A DNA stretch of 64,000 nt from Macrolepiota albuminosa (GCA_027475525.1 JAMWFC010000040.1:1-64000); one strand, 5' to 3'; shown: positions 10,762-23,900, counted from the first letter of the stretch. Notes: generated from the sequence alone by a model not told the origin. A program made the numbers and translations.

Positions 10762-12801
10762 ATGACGTCCTTCTCTCCGATGTACGAGAATCCATGGCGT
10801 CTTCATACGATCCCTCAAGGAGTTCTCCTCGTTGCTTCAATTGTGACTGCTTTTGTCTACCTTGTTGCCAAAACATTGCAAGCCAGACGACCCACGAATA
10901 AGGCTGGTGATCCCATTCCTGACGGTCCAGTCGGGCTACCCATCGTTGGTAAGCTCAGTCGCATAATGGAAGATCTAGTCTAGAATACCTAACGTCTCGG
11001 CCCAGGATCTTTTCCGTTCCTTACTAATTATCCAGAACTCACTTTAGATTTCTGGGCAAAGAAGTTTGGTCCGCTCTACTCAATGTGGCTTGGAAACCAG
11101 CTCTTCGTTGTTGTCTCTGATCCACAAATCGTGAAAGATCTCATGGTTACCAATGGTTCCATTTTCTCCTCAAGAAAAGAAATGTTCCTCAAGTCTCAAA
11201 CTATCTTCGCTGGCCGTGGCATTACAGCTACTCCTTACAATGAGCGATGGTAACTGTCTCTCCGTGCACATCGATTTGGATATGCTTAACGCCACTGATA
11301 TCAAGGAGGAAGCATCGTCGCATCGCAGCCGGGTGGCTTAATGCGCGTGCCGTTGATGACTATACCCACGTTCTCGACTATGAAGCCTCTGTTCTCGTGC
11401 GGGAGCTATACAGATACGGGAAAGCTGGCACGACGCCCATTAATCCCCAGCCACATGCAGGTCGCTGTTCGCTCAACAACATGCTCACAATCGTCTTTGG
11501 CATTCGTACATCTGCCATAGAGGACCCACTTGTCATGACAGCCCTCAAGCTGTCGCGAGAATTTATGTTCGTGCACCCCTGGTATCATTTTATGGATGCT
11601 TATTTGACGCATGGTCATGCCCCATGTAGGAATACGACCGGACCGGTATCCAACCTGACAGATTTCGTCCCGCTTCTCCAACGTATCCCAAATTATATGA
11701 TTACCAGAGGGAAGAAGCTTCATTCAGACCTGGTGGAGACTTACGGTGGTTTTCTCAAGGATATGGAAGCGAAGCTTAAGCGTGGAGAAACTGTGCCCGA
11801 TTGTCTAGCTAAGACTATGATACTGTCAAGGAAGGAGGAGGGATTGGACGATGTCGATATGGCTATTCTGGCTTCTGCCTTTATGATCGGCGGCGTGGAA
11901 ACAGTCAGCTGAAAATTGCTAATTTTTCTATCTGATTTTCTGACATCATGCAATAAAGACAGCTTCTATCATGCAGTGGTTCTCAGCGCTCATTCCGGCT
12001 TACCCCCAAATACAAGCCAAAGCTCATGCCGAACTGGATCGGGTCGTTGGACGAAGGCGTTTGCCCACAGTAGAAGACGAGGAAAATCTTCCATATATCC
12101 ATTCCATCATTAAGGTTGGAGCCCTCGTTCCTTGAAACACTGATTTTGATCAAACGATTTGCAGGAAGTTGAACGTTGCCATAACCCCTTCTGGCTGGGG
12201 ACACCACACGTCAATACGGAAGACGTCACATACCGCGGACACTTCATTCCTAAGAACACCGTCATCGTACTAAATACAGTTAAGCACATTTCTAACCATG
12301 TGCTTCAGGCGACTGAAATTAGATCTTGATCAGTATACTATGCATCATGACCCTCGACGCCATCCTGATCCACATACTTTCAACGTAAGTCGGTTATTCT
12401 TTAAATACCAACCCTGAGTACATTCTCCCTGCCCTTTCGTAGCCTGAACGATATCTCAATGATTCCACATTGTCCTCCGAATCGGCCAATCTAGCAGACC
12501 CATACGAACGTGATCATTGGATGTTCGGAGCTGGGTATGTATAAGCCCCTTAGTTTACAAGACCCCATGCTCATAAATGAAACCACTTGTTAGACGTCGT
12601 ATCTGCCCAGGGATATGGGTTGCAGAGCGTGAAGTCTTCTTGGCTATATCTAGAATGCTCTGGGCTTTCAGCATGGAAGAAATACCCGGGGAGCCTATCG
12701 ACCTCAAGGAGTATGATGGACTTTCTGGCCGCTCACCTGTACCTTTCCGTGTCAGGATGGTCCCTCGTCATGATAGTGTCGCAGAGATCCTATGCATTTA
12801 A
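10762..12801 (+). CDS. Cytochrome P450 monooxygenase (first of tandem pair)
   Basis: Nine exons (10762-10948, 11006-11249, 11306-11566, 11630-11903, 11959-12114, 12165-12278, 12334-12384, 12443-12534, 12594-12801) join to 528 residues. An N-terminal membrane anchor (VLLVASIVTAFVYLVA) is followed by the Pro-rich hinge DGPVGLPIVG, the C-helix WRKHRR, an I-helix with FMIGGVETT (oxygen-activation A/G-G-x-E/D-T), the K-helix ExxR as EVER, a PERY motif and the heme loop FGAGRRICPG with the ligand Cys. All key P450 residues are present, so it should be an active ER-bound oxygenase using a reductase partner. The substrate cannot be read. The intron at 11,567-11,629 is required to restore SREFMNTTGPVSN. 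The second P450 follows 0.7 kb downstream on the same strand. Confidence 0.93.
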
Positions 12802-13487
12802 GGCCTAATCCAGACCCCTGAGTTTCCGGATATTATTCCGTCAATCTTACATTGCCTAGTTGTTTTACGTATAGTAATGCACTTTGTAATCTTTGTACAA
12901 ATACATCTACTGACAATTCCGCCTTCAGAATTGCCTGAATGACCTAAGATGAGTATTGTCTTCGTCTAAAGAAAAAAGACATCGTAAGCTTTTCACGTCC
13001 CTTTCCATTCCTTCTGTGCAATACGAGATATATCATGATCAGGTGATGGAACTGCACAGCAATGACTCTTGTTGATTCTTGCGGTCAAGCGCTCGCCGTC
13101 GGAACCGTGGAAAGCACAGAAAATCAAGCGCCCAGATGACAACGCCTGTGCCAGGTGCAGCACCACCTTTGCTCCTGCTCACAAGTACAACTAAACAAAG
13201 GTACTAATTCCACATGCATAAACCTCGAGTAGGGAGAGGGAGTCCAAGACCGAAAAATTCCGGAGTCCTCAAACACAACTCTCGTAAAACCTCAAGGGTT
13301 GATCTGCTTACCTTCCTTATCCGGGGGCACCGGCTTTATCGACAAATTTTCATTGCTTAACTCGAATGGGAATTGATATCAAACTATCATCGGGTCTGTC
13401 GGGTAGCGAACGGTCTGAGCATCCCGTAACAGAGACTGAGTCACTGTTCCAAATTCCACCGTATTGCACAGCGCGACACTTGGAACT

Positions 13488-13495
13488 TATATAAT
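13488..13495 (+). promoter_or_regulatory. TATA-like box upstream of second P450
   Basis: The sequence TATATAAT lies 34 bp before the start codon at 13,530 and is the only good TATA match in the 0.73-kb interval between the two P450 genes. If it is used, the leader would be very short, so it may instead be coincidental. Confidence 0.35.
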
Positions 13496-13529
13496 AGGGA
13501 ATGGGAAGTAATCAATGCGTTCCACCTAG

Positions 13530-15491
13530 ATGCAACCTCCTTGTCTCTACATTCTCAGCGGTCTATTTGTTTCCTTGTGTATACTCTATCGCTTTTTACG
13601 GACTTTGCCGCCCTTACCATTCCCACCGGGACCTCATGGATATATTATATCTGGCGTCAAACATTTACTCTGTACTGTAGAACCTTGGAGGCTCTACGAT
13701 TCCTGGGCTCATGACTTCAGAAGTACTACTCTACACCGTTTTCCGGCTTCCATACTAACATGAACATAACGCTATAGGCCCTATTATCTCTTTCCGGGTG
13801 TACAATCGTCGTATCGTAGTCCTGAACGATGTAGCCGCTGTGCATGATCTTCTAGAAAAGCGCTCAAACATTTACTCCGACCGCCCCAGATTCCCCATGC
13901 TCCACGATGTTTGTGACCGCAGAAAGACGGTTTTCAACGTCTCTTCTCTAGACAGTCGGCACAAAAAATATAGAAAGCTCTTGAAAACGGGATTGAATGC
14001 CCGTGTCACACAAGAATATTGGCCCTTGTTACAGTCTGAACTAGAAGTCCTTCTTAATGGGTTTGCCGCCGATCCTAAAGAATTCAAAAAACACATTAGA
14101 AGGTAGTTTCCCTTATCGGGACTGGTTATCTAAAACTTACCGTTCTCACAGAAACGCAGCCGCAGTTATTATGAAAATGGCCTTCGGGTATACTGTTACT
14201 GAAAACGACCCGTTCATCAAGATTACTGAGGACACAGTAAAAATATCTGGCCTGGCAATGGCCCCTGGTAGATGGCTCGTAGATTATTTGCCTATCAGTA
14301 AGCTCTTCGTGAGTATCACGATGTCTAGACCTCTGATGCAAAGCTACCAGTGCGTTATCTTCCTTCATTCCTCCCTGGTGCGGGATGGAAACGTCAAGGA
14401 GAGATCTGGCGAGAACAATTGAACGGGCTGTCAGAAGTTCCTCATGAATGGGTCAAAAAGCAGATGGTATGATACACATTTACTCTTAGTTCGTGTCAGC
14501 GATAGACGTTTCTTCAAGGAAAGTGGCGATTTCATCGACTCGTTTACCTCGCGATATCTTCGTCCCAATGGGATTGACATGGTAGATGCTGAGCAGGAAG
14601 ACATTGTCAAGTGGTGTGCTGGCGGCTTGTACGCTGGTGCTGGCGATACTGTGCGTTTCCAGATTAGAATTTGCAACTTTTACTGATTTGTTTGATCTGG
14701 TAGACGTTCTCTGCTCTAGTGTCGTTCATCATGCTCATGGCGTTATACCCACATATTCAAGATAAAGCTCAAGCCGAGCTTGATGCGTTGGCCGGCAAGG
14801 GTCGTGTGCTTCAACCTTCGGACCTCAACAAGCTTGAATACCTTCCTGCAGTTATGAAAGAGGTACTTAGGTACGCTCCAGTAGCTAATTTAGGTGCGAC
14901 ATTGAAGATTCATCCTCCCATGACTTGATCTTATTCATGAGTAGCTTTACCTCACGGAGTTACTCAAGATGACGAATACAACGGATACCGTATCCCAAAA
15001 GGCGCCACCGTGATAGCCAATGTTTGGTAAGTTTTCTCTTTTATCTACTGATAGTGAAGCTCATATGCAAAGGGCAATCCTACATGATCCGGATTTGTAT
15101 CCCAACCCATATACCTTTGATCCGGAACGGTTTACCTCTCCTCAATCCTCAAGCAAGTCGCGACAGCCAGATCCTAGGACGTATTCTTTTGGGTTTGGGA
15201 GGCGCAGGTGTCCAGGTACAGCTCTTTTCTAGAGTTTGTCGACAAAATTTGAACCATGATTCTCAGGTATGAACTTCTCCGAAACAACTATGCTCTTTAC
15301 GATGGCCGGAATCCTTTCGAAGTTTGACATCTCTCTACCAACTGGAAATACACTTCCCACTTTATGCTTCACTGATGGGACCACAAGGTGATTGATGAGG
15401 GATTTTTGTTGTTCTTGAGTGCTTATGCTTCCATTCTAGTCATATAGAACCATTCGATGTTACAATTTCTTCACGCGACTCAAGCGTTTAA
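13530..15491 (+). CDS. Cytochrome P450 monooxygenase (second of tandem pair)
   Basis: Ten exons (13530-13722, 13778-14102, 14152-14297, 14351-14466, 14519-14650, 14704-14893, 14945-15026, 15073-15215, 15267-15387, 15440-15491) give 499 residues. The anchor ILSGLFVSLCILYRFL precedes the hinge PPLPFPPGPHG. Then come EKRSNIYSDRP, the I-helix AGAGDTT, the K-helix ExxR in KEVLRYAPVANL, DPERF, and the heme loop FGFGRRRCPG, followed by a normal C-terminus. This resembles basidiomycete P450s commonly labelled O-methylsterigmatocystin-oxidoreductase-like, though the label says nothing secure about substrate. It is clearly a different family from its upstream neighbour, having an AGxGDT rather than a GGVET I-helix, so the pair is not a recent duplication. 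Both could act in one oxidative pathway, but no backbone biosynthetic gene is in view. Confidence 0.93.
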
Positions 15492-16118
15492 TTAGATTTG
15501 GGCCACCTGGAAATGAATTGTACTGTATTTTCTGATATACTGAGTCCTTGACTATTATTTTTCCTGCTCTTATCCAGGAAGTATAGATCATACACGTATC
15601 TTATTATATAGCAGACCTTTAGTGTAGGTTAGAAATTGATATTACAAACATACAATTTAACGAAGTAATTTCTCGTAACGTCTTTCGCACTCGATGATCG
15701 CTTGCTAGCAACTACCAATAAACTGGGGACAGTGTCCACCAGACGATATGGGGAGAAATATTCGAAATTTCGAACGTTCACCAACCCGTCTTCAGAACGA
15801 ACTTAGATTCATTCAGATGAGGCTGTTCAATTTCTGCAGATACACAATAACTTTTACTTCTTGTCATATCAACGCGTCAGCTCCTTTTGACGCGTCGTGC
15901 ACGTGCATGCCAGCTGATACCTAAACAACAGAGTCAAACACCTACCTGAAATCAGCGTTCATCTTGCATGGTTCGTTGTCCATAAAGCGTTCAACGACTT
16001 CCTTGTAACCTCACGAATGTAACGACAGTCTACGAGTACGACTGTACCAGCAAGCACATCGTTTGTATCTCATCCAAATGCTCAAACCGTGCCAAATAAT
16101 TCGTCATCATCATCTGTT
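15492..16118. other. Intergenic region
   Basis: An AT-rich spacer between the second P450 and the roadblock gene. No gene is recognised. It contains the promoter of the roadblock gene; the frame just upstream of that gene's ATG is open for a few codons but has no in-frame ATG. Confidence 0.4.
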
Positions 16119-16559
16119 ATGCCACCAGAGCTTGAAGCACAACTCGCGATGCTCTCATCTCACCGCTCGGTACTTGGCTACATGCTGATATCAAGGGGAC
16201 ATCCAGCGAGTATCATTCGACACTCGGGAGTCATTTTCGAGGGCGAGCAAGGGCGGAAGTACGCGACAGTGATCGGGCGGATTGTAGGAAGCGTTCAAGG
16301 CGGATTGGAGGAAGTTCACGCAGGTGAAACTGATGGAGTACGTATCTATCGCTCTGAATGCTGAAACACTTGAGCTCAGAAAGTAAATACAATAGGACGA
16401 GATCCGGTTTATGAGGATACGAACAAAGCGGCATGAACTGATGATATCGCCTAGTACGTGAATATTTTATGGTCTTTGCCTTCCGACTGACGCTTTGTTC
16501 TTTATTGTTCTTTAGATGATCGGTATCTGCTCGCCGTTCTTCATGATCCGGCAACATGA
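16119..16559 (+). CDS. Roadblock/LC7-type dynein light chain
   Basis: Exons 16119-16337, 16396-16453 and 16516-16559 give 106 residues, the usual size of DYNLRB proteins. The sequence starts MPPELEAQLAMLSSHRSVLG, continues through SRGHPASIIRHSGVIFEGEQ, and after the first junction reads DEIRFMRIRTKRHELMISP, then NDRYLLAVLHDPAT at the end. These blocks follow the roadblock fold (central five-stranded sheet with helices). Roadblock chains bind the dynein intermediate chain and help cargo attachment; the family also has regulators of small GTPases, but the close match favours the dynein chain. The start was set at 16,119 because the open frame upstream has no ATG. Its 3' end converges on the next minus-strand gene, leaving under 100 bp between stop codons. 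Confidence 0.93.
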
Positions 16560-16656
16560 CACGTGTCATTCGTGCAGCAGATCTTCTGTGAACTATTACG
16601 CATAGCACTGTTTACTCTCTACAGGACACTCTTGGATAGCATGTTAATTTCATTCA

Positions 16657-17167
16657 TCAACTCGTCTTCAAGTCGTCGCTTCCTTCGGGAACCTTGTTGC
16701 CTTTGAGCGGAAAGATATCTGTCAAATCGTCTTCTACGAATCGTCATGCCAAGATTTAGAGTGTAGTGACACTTTTTCTCACCTTTGGCGAAAGGAAAAA
16801 CGTCTGAAAGCGTGCGACGGAGCTGGGCCTTCTTACTGCTGTTCCCTACCGCCTTGAATCGCTTCATCACCGCTTCGAAATCTTCTGAGATCTCTGTCAA
16901 TCGTGCAACAAGGGTAGTGAGTTCCTCAGCAGATTTCCCTGTTCGACCCGACTTTATGGCTGCCTCCAACCACTCCTCATTCGTCGCGTACTCAGGTAAG
17001 CCAAGGCCCTCTAGATCCTCCCAATGCTTCCTCTCCATTTTGAGTCTCTTTGAGAGCTGCAAAAGTTCGTCCCATATATCCAAGGTGTCCTGAATTTCCT
17101 CAGGAGTCATCTCGTCGTTATTAGAAAAGCTGGAACGATAGGTTTCGACGAAGGTTTCAAAGGACAT
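16657..17167 (-). CDS. Uncharacterised acidic helical protein
   Basis: I do not recognise a family. Read from 17,167, the frame gives a mostly helical, charged protein beginning MSFETFVETYRSSFSNNDEM, with heptad-like Leu spacing in LDIWDELLQLSKRLKMER and LTTLVARLTEISEDFEAVMK. A 49-nt candidate intron (16,734-16,782, GTGAG...CGTAG) joins FAK to EDDLTDIFPLKGNKVPEG and ends at 16,657, giving 153 residues. Reading through without splicing gives 182 residues with a very basic end and a stop at 16,619. I prefer the spliced form because its tail keeps the acidic composition. It is convergent with the roadblock gene. Confidence 0.6.
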
Positions 17168-17652
17168 TGGGTTGATGGTATTATGATTGCTATCGTGGCC
17201 TTCGAACAGGGTTTTTATTCTTGGATCTGCTCTTTGTCAGATTGTTATGGTTAGTGCTTTGGCCCTATAATTGTTCAGTGGCCACTGTTTTTGGCCACTG
17301 TCCAAAACAAGAAAAAATATGAGAATGCTCAAGTGAACAAGACCATTTGGCTCGGACCATGCTCTTTTCTTGACTTTGGATTCACCAGCACAGATTAATG
17401 GATAGCACGATGACATCCTGTTAACTATTTTTTTGGCAAAATACTCCTTTGTCGGAAGCTGCTCCAATACGGCTGAGAGGTGTTTCCGAAACCAACCCAC
17501 AGGAAAATATGTAATTTACTACTAGTCACACGGCCTGAGTGCAGAGAGCGGCCCCATGGTTGTGCAAGTTTTACTCGACTGGCTCATAATAGTATATCGG
17601 TAGTATGGTCCGGTGAGTTGAGCCCCTCTTCCAGTACGAACAAGTGTTCTTT

Positions 17653-17955
17653 CTACTTCTGCAATTGATCTTGCTCTAAATCCGCCTCTTCCAAGCGTCC
17701 CTGCAGGATCAGAATCTTTTTCAGACCTTCTCTCGCCATTTCATTCCGCCATCTCCGCTTATTTTGATCCTTTAGATCTGCTCTTGTATGAAAGAATGTG
17801 GTACACTCTTCTGGACTGAGTGTTCTTACGGTAAGGTCCTGGAAAGCCCTGTCTAGTGAGAAACGAAAAGAAGAGTGACCGCGTGGAGAGACGATTTGCG
17901 TCCTGAAAAGAACTATAATGTGGCTCTTGAGGGACTCGCGGGACACAACGAACAT
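17653..17955 (-). CDS. Possible small basic protein, unrecognised
   Basis: An ATG-initiated frame of 100 codons (MFVVSRESLKSHIIVLFRTQ...) with many Arg, Lys and Glu residues and a predicted helical second half (RRWRNEMAREGLKKILILQG). No family, signal or membrane segment is recognised and no splice structure supports it. It could be an exon of a larger gene with the open stretch just upstream (18,060-18,280, minus). It is kept as a weak candidate only. Confidence 0.25.
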   Translation of the reverse strand: MFVVSRESLKSHIIVLFRTQIVSPRGHSSFRFSLDRAFQDLTVRTLSPEECTTFFHTRADLKDQNKRRWRNEMAREGLKKILILQGRLEEADLEQDQLQK

Positions 17956-18054
17956 GGATCAGAGATCAGAAGGAACTATGCCAGGAGATCTCTCAAGGTG
18001 CGACCACTTTTCTCGCGCGGCGACTTGTAGGGTCCGCGCTATATTGGGAGGATT

Positions 18055-18280
18055 TGGTCGTCGTGAATGGTGAGAGTAGACGCATTCATCAGTTCCTCCA
18101 ATGTACCCAATTGGCGGGCTGTGATCAGTCCCAAAACAATTAGAATGAACAAATCTGAGCGTTTCAGACTTCCCAACGTGAACGCGCGTTATTTGTCACT
18201 GATTGTCATTTTGAGATTGGCGGCGATTTCGAGCCGCATCAGGGCAATCATTTCCTTTTTTGGAGAAGAATAGCGCATAG
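18055..18280 (-). pseudogene. Possible broken small gene, unrecognised
   Basis: Minus strand from about 18,277: an ATG frame reads MRYSSPKKEMIALMRLEIAA, then NLKMTISDK and a TAA. The same frame continues after the stop with GSLKRSDLFILIVLGLITAR and QLGTLEELMN to a TAG near 18,058. The composition on both sides of the TAA looks protein-like and in phase, so either the TAA is a nonsense change (CAA to TAA would explain it) or an intron of a multiple of three is hidden there. I recognise no family. Confidence 0.25.
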
Positions 18281-18289
18281 CCTTTCTGC

Positions 18290-19722
18290 GGAACGCACTC
18301 CCCTCGAGATCGATTAGACTCCTGTTTCGATGCCTGGTTTGCATGGCATTAAACCAGCAGTCGAAGATGTCCTCTCTTCTTGCTCAAGGAAAAATCTCGG
18401 AACGGAAGTTGCAGAGTTCAATGTGCACCAGATATCTCGTCATTGTGCTTGAGTGGGGGCCTCATATTGCCGTGACGACGCCGCAGTAGTTGTAGCGTTT
18501 TAGAAAGCAGTGAAGGAACAAATCCTTGATACATTAATACTGCAAGGCAGGGATGAGAATCCTTTGGCAGAGCCTCTCTCTTTCCTCATCAGAATCTTGA
18601 TCACATCTTCGACTAAGTTCGGAGTCGTAGGTTTATTATCCTTATAGCCGTATTTAGTACGTTTATGTTGATCATCTAGATGAGTTCAATATTTCCATTG
18701 TTTCCAGCAACTGTCCTCAGCTAGTTGGTTTCTTCATTATAATACATTTTCAAGGCCATTACGTGAAGGTGACATCACTGAAATTATACGCACCGCCTTG
18801 TCTGTAACGTAGACTCACATCATATCTCCAATCAAAACGCCTTTACCATCCACTGAAATGTAAGATTCATATAACTTTGGTTGCGATGCGCAAGCGGTGA
18901 TCACGATTGTCTCCAAGGGTTCACTGGCTGGAGAAGCGTAATGAGAGAACGTGGCCTCCTCGAGCATCACAACTCAATCAAATCAAAACGGTCTGGGGTT
19001 CCTGTGCATGATATACAATCAGACCATGATCTACAGCTCGCATAGCACGATCTCTGCCTTCGAGACTCACGTTGGAGAACGCAAAGGTATAGGCCACACC
19101 GAATACGGGCTTTGAAGCACGTGGGCATTACAGCTGTGAAATACAGGCTAGAACACTGCATAGGTAGTAGTTGGCATGGCTTGAACGCGATCCTTACTAA
19201 TCAAGTACGCAAGGCAGTGTACATTGATTATATCAAGATCTGTCTCATGATTTCCGTTAGTGCCTCGTGCTGAGACTACTACCTATGGTGTGAGACGCTG
19301 CTGGAATAAATTCTTACAATAAAGCGCCAGATTCACCCAATTGCCTTCTTGTTGCAGGAGCAACTTCCGTGTTGCAAGGTATGCATAAAGGTAACCGATA
19401 CATGTGAAGCTCCACAGCGATGCCGCACATCACACATCAAAACGTCTTGATGGTTCAGGTGACTCATTTCAAGGATATGGCGATTTCGTAACTTACGTCG
19501 CATTTTCGCGCATCTGTGTCCGGGTACAAAGCACTCTGCGATCATAAATGGATAGGTCGTTGATGACAGCTGATGCCCTTTAGTCACGGAACAGTTTCCA
19601 ACCGATCTGAAGTCGAACAAAGTGACTAAATATAACAATTAGCTACAGCATGATTGAGTTGGGCTGTGTCTCACGATTTTTATAAAAGAAAGGCTGATCT
19701 TATGTCATTCTAGCACCCCACA
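18290..19722. other. Intergenic region without a recognised gene
   Basis: This 1.4-kb stretch has many stops on both strands and only short frames with no domains. The last 50 bp upstream of the F-box gene contains TTTTTATAAAAG (near 19,677), a possible core promoter. Confidence 0.4.
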
Positions 19723-20924
19723 ATGTCCCAATTTCTTCAGGTCCTCCCCATCGAGCTCACTGACATTATTATTGATTACCTTGACACTGACATCTGTGCC
19801 TTGAAAGCTTGTAACCTCGTGTGCAAAGCTTGGCAGGCGAGGAGTCGACATCACCTCTTCCGTTCCGTAAACCTTGACCTCTCCCTTCCGCAAAAATCCC
19901 TGGATAACTTTCTATGTCACGTTGCTAGGCCTATCTCCCACTTTCACACCAATATTTACTCCCTCTCTCTGCGATATCAGTGTGCTTCAGAACAGCAGCA
20001 CAATCTCTCAGCACTCGCATCCTTGCGGAGTCTAACCCATCTTACTTTGTTATATTGGCACTTTATGCCAGACGCACACTGGTTCAGCGGCTCTCGCGTG
20101 ACATACCTTAGGCTCGAATCGTGCCGAATCGACTATTCAGGCTTTGTAGCTCTCCTGCAGCGATTCCGCAAACTCGAACGTTTGCAACTGAAGAACGTAT
20201 CATGGACGAATTGCTTTGATATCGAACAGACTGTGCGCAGAGGCAAAGTGCTTAAGCACCTACGAAAAATTCACTTGGGAGCGAATAGCATGCCAGTGGT
20301 CCCAAAATTGACGACATTGATATCGAAAGGGACAATAGAGGGAAAAGTAGAGGAGATTGTCCTCGAAGATGTTGCCATGAGGGATGAACGCGTGGTTGGA
20401 GACCTCTTGACGTCTGTGGGCTCGTCCCTTCGTTCACTTGTCATTTCTGCCAAAAATGAACTGAGTGAGTGACGAGGTCTATTCTTCATGCTGTATATCA
20501 ATGCTTACTATCAATTACGGCAGGATGCACTATGCGAAGCTTTGCATCGAAGAAAAATATCAATCTGAAGTCGATTCACTTTACTGACCTCGTGGATCCA
20601 ATCCACGGCGCCGGTTGTATGGATTCCCGACAACTCTCCTTTGATTGGGTCATAGCGATTCTAATCGAACTCCCTGACTCCGTGGAGCGAATTGCCTTCA
20701 GTTTCTGGCTGATCCCGAGTGATAAACTCGGATTAGATACAGATAATGGCATCAACTGGCCGAAGCTTGTGCGAGTCCTAGGGCGCCTCCAGCAGTTGAC
20801 GCACGTCGAATTGCGTTTGAACGCTAGGAAAGCTCACCGTCAGTGGATTAAAAAAAAGTGTGAGCAACGCTTTCCGGAGTGGAGGTACCGTCTGCAAGTC
20901 ACCAGTATTAATGGTCAGCGATGA
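19723..20924 (+). CDS. F-box protein with LRR-like region
   Basis: Exons 19723-20464 and 20524-20924 give 380 residues, with a 59-nt intron joined through an AGA codon. The N-terminus FLQVLPIELTDIIIDYLDTD, followed by CNLVCKAWQARSRHHLFRSV, is an F-box (about residues 4-48), the Skp1-binding motif of SCF ubiquitin ligases. Downstream, repeated Leu spacings (SLTHLTLLYW, VTYLRLESCRI, KLERLQLKNV, HLRKIHLGAN) look like degenerate leucine-rich repeats. The C-terminal part has FTDLVDPI and LPDSVERIAFSFW, typical of the large Agaricomycete F-box expansion. The target is unknown. Such genes are numerous and fast-evolving, and this one appears intact. Confidence 0.85.
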
Positions 20925-23900
20925 AGGTACTTGTATTTTTATTACATCTTGTATCTTATTTGGTGAATCGTGGGGTTGGTCAGTCTATTTGTTGGTTGCA
21001 TTTGCATGTAAATTAGGTAGTTCACTGGGAATGGTCTGGTCGAGTGGTGTGTAGTTTATTTTGGACCTTTATTTGGACGCTTTATGGTATTTTACGGACA
21101 ACATAACTAGATTTTATACAGGGTAGACGAAAGATAAGGACAAGAATTGGCTTACGTTAACCAGATATGACCATCGAGGCACCAGTCCAGCCAGCACTCC
21201 TTTGATCTCGATAATCTTATTAGGGAAAACCACATAATATTCCAATTATCCAGGTATCTATCATGCTGATCTGCGCTTTAAAAAGCTAGATATGCAGCAC
21301 GATGGATACGGAAAGAATACTCGACATCGGGTCCAATGGTTGACGCACTATTGATTACCAGCAAGTCCCTGGTGTTCCACATAGAGATACGTTGACGACC
21401 GAACTGGAAATGGCAGCGTCAGATGTTGCTGAGCCGGTTTTTCGAAGGATCGAGTCATTCAGCAATATAGCAGAAAGTGAAGGGCCAACTACATGAACCA
21501 AACTCTTCAGGTTTGAGGAAATTGTGTTGATACTGGCTTGTGACTCTTATCCCATCGGATACGATTCAAATCAGAAGACTACAAATATATCATTTTCAAC
21601 TTTGAATGACACAAGAACATGAAGAGCATCCCTTGATGAAAGTTGTTGCAATTGTCGAATGATGAGCTGTAATGAAACTGTCCGATTGTCAGAAGTGTAA
21701 GTAAATCGACGGTCATTATTCGCACAATCAGACTCGTCACCTACTGTAAGTAAAGCATTATGATGGAAGTATCGTCGATGCTGACCAAGGATACAGTACT
21801 CCTGCTACCACTGGCGTCCCAGAGTGATAACATAGAGGACACGATGAAACTTTATAAAGCGCCAAAATGAAGCTTTCATTGAGAAGGGAGAGATTAGAGG
21901 CTATTTGGGACTAGCATGGGTTATTATGTATAGAAAAAGTAAGTCTGAAACCGACGACTTTAGTATCGCATATGTACTGCCAGAAAATTACAACGCACAC
22001 ATGAGTAGTAAGACGTCTGAGGAGACCCATTCCACCATAAAAATACAACAAGACGAAATCGGAAGAAAGACGTCGAGCAGTACATGGCATGGGTATAGAT
22101 TTTGGGTCCATCGCCTACTTCTTCGTTTTCCTACTCTCTACGAATAACACTCGAGCCTTTACTACACACAACGTCAGTTTGCAGCAGTCTTCTTCAGTTC
22201 AGCTATAATTTACCTTTGGGATCATACTTGACAGCAGAAAGCCTTGGACCCTGGCGAAGACGCTGAGTCGTGTAGAAAAAGCCCGTTTGAGCTGTAGAGA
22301 TCATGCGAACAATGAGTGTCCTGTAGTAAGTGTGTGTAAGTTCTGATTCTGCCATCCAAAAGTATACTCTAAAGGTCTCTGACCTTGCTTTCGCCTTCGC
22401 GGCCATGGCTATTCGGTGAGGGCTAGACTTTATCCAATTGGTGTGACACTACGGTCACGACATCTACGTGACCGTGAGTAAGTCACGACTGAAATGATTC
22501 AGTGATATCTAAACACAGGTATCACACAGATCAAAACGAGATATCGATGGATAGGCAGATGATCCATATGAAACTTTCATCTACTGTTGACTGTAGATCA
22601 ACACTCCGCATTTGAAACGTCGGTCTCAATATGAACCGGCGGAAAAAAAATTTATTGTATTCTAGTCGAATTCCTAACAATTGCAGGTTTGCCTCAGCTT
22701 CTAACCTTATCAGGGTTTCGTAAGAACAAGTCATGCCCTACACCGGATTAATTAAAGTTGTTCGTTAGAGGTCCTGTCATTGAACGGTCCGTTATCCTTC
22801 CCATTCATATGCATGGGATCTTGCAGCATCTCATCTTAGTTCTCGAAGGAATTTTACTTTTGCACCGCGAATCGACCTGAACCTCCCACAGATGTCTACG
22901 GCCGACTTCTCAGCCTCTCACAGCTGAACTAATACAAACTTTTCCGCTCAGGAAACACCGCAACATCGACATTCTTATGTTGGGCTTAAACGTACGGCAA
23001 GGTGAGCTATTTGCGAATTGTTACATCCCAGGCATGAACACTTTGTTCGTCAGAGAAAGTTACTACATAACGAAATTCGAGTTAGATACCTATGGACATC
23101 TTTGGCTATTTGGATTATGGCACTCAAAAGTCAAGGTTTATAGCAGTTAGTCTTGTTCACTGAAGCTCACAGCATGGTGAAGCAGAACTCATCTCATCCA
23201 AGGTTCTGCATTATCTGTCAGCCATAGATATATCAATTTCGAGTGGGATGATGGCGATGACGATGTTCGAGGCTGGGTGTCTTGGTTGATCTCGAAAGCC
23301 CATGCTACTGCGAGACCTCATTTGTCCTTGACAACATAACGATAGAGGCGCAGTCCCACCTTCCAAAACTTGCAGCATCGGCATCCACTTATAGTTATGC
23401 TAGCTCAGCTGTGCTGCGGTCAATGTAAGGTTCGTACTTTGTGCTAACATGGGTAAAGCGGTCATTAGTAACACATTGGTTCGCATGCCCGAGTCGGACA
23501 GTATGCTCTTTTGTGATGCTTACGTCGTGAGGCTTTCAACCTTATAAGGTAGCGACCTATGATTCGATTCTACATGCCAAAGCATAAATTCCGTTCGAGA
23601 GATCCGCCCATTCTTCAGTACCATGACCTCCTGTGCTATATTAAAACATTGCTGCTGAATGGATCCCCACGAGGGTGAATGACCTGTGTCGCTGCGGTTC
23701 CCACAGATTATCTGCCACTGATGTTGATCCCTAAACCGGTAACCTTTCCCTCCACCGATACAATGCTTGTATCCATGTTGGTTGAGTCTAGTTGATCCTC
23801 GCATATCTAAGTAATAGATCAAATGAACAGGTTCTAGGCGAAATATGAATAATAAATCATAGCTTATACTGTTGCACCTTGCCGATCAAGACAAGAAGGA

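Noticed and set aside
23520..23822. Minus-strand 100-codon frame and a nearby GAATCGAATC motif suggestive of a tRNA T-arm
   Set aside because: No acceptor stem or cloverleaf could be formed around the motif, and the frame has no recognisable domain.
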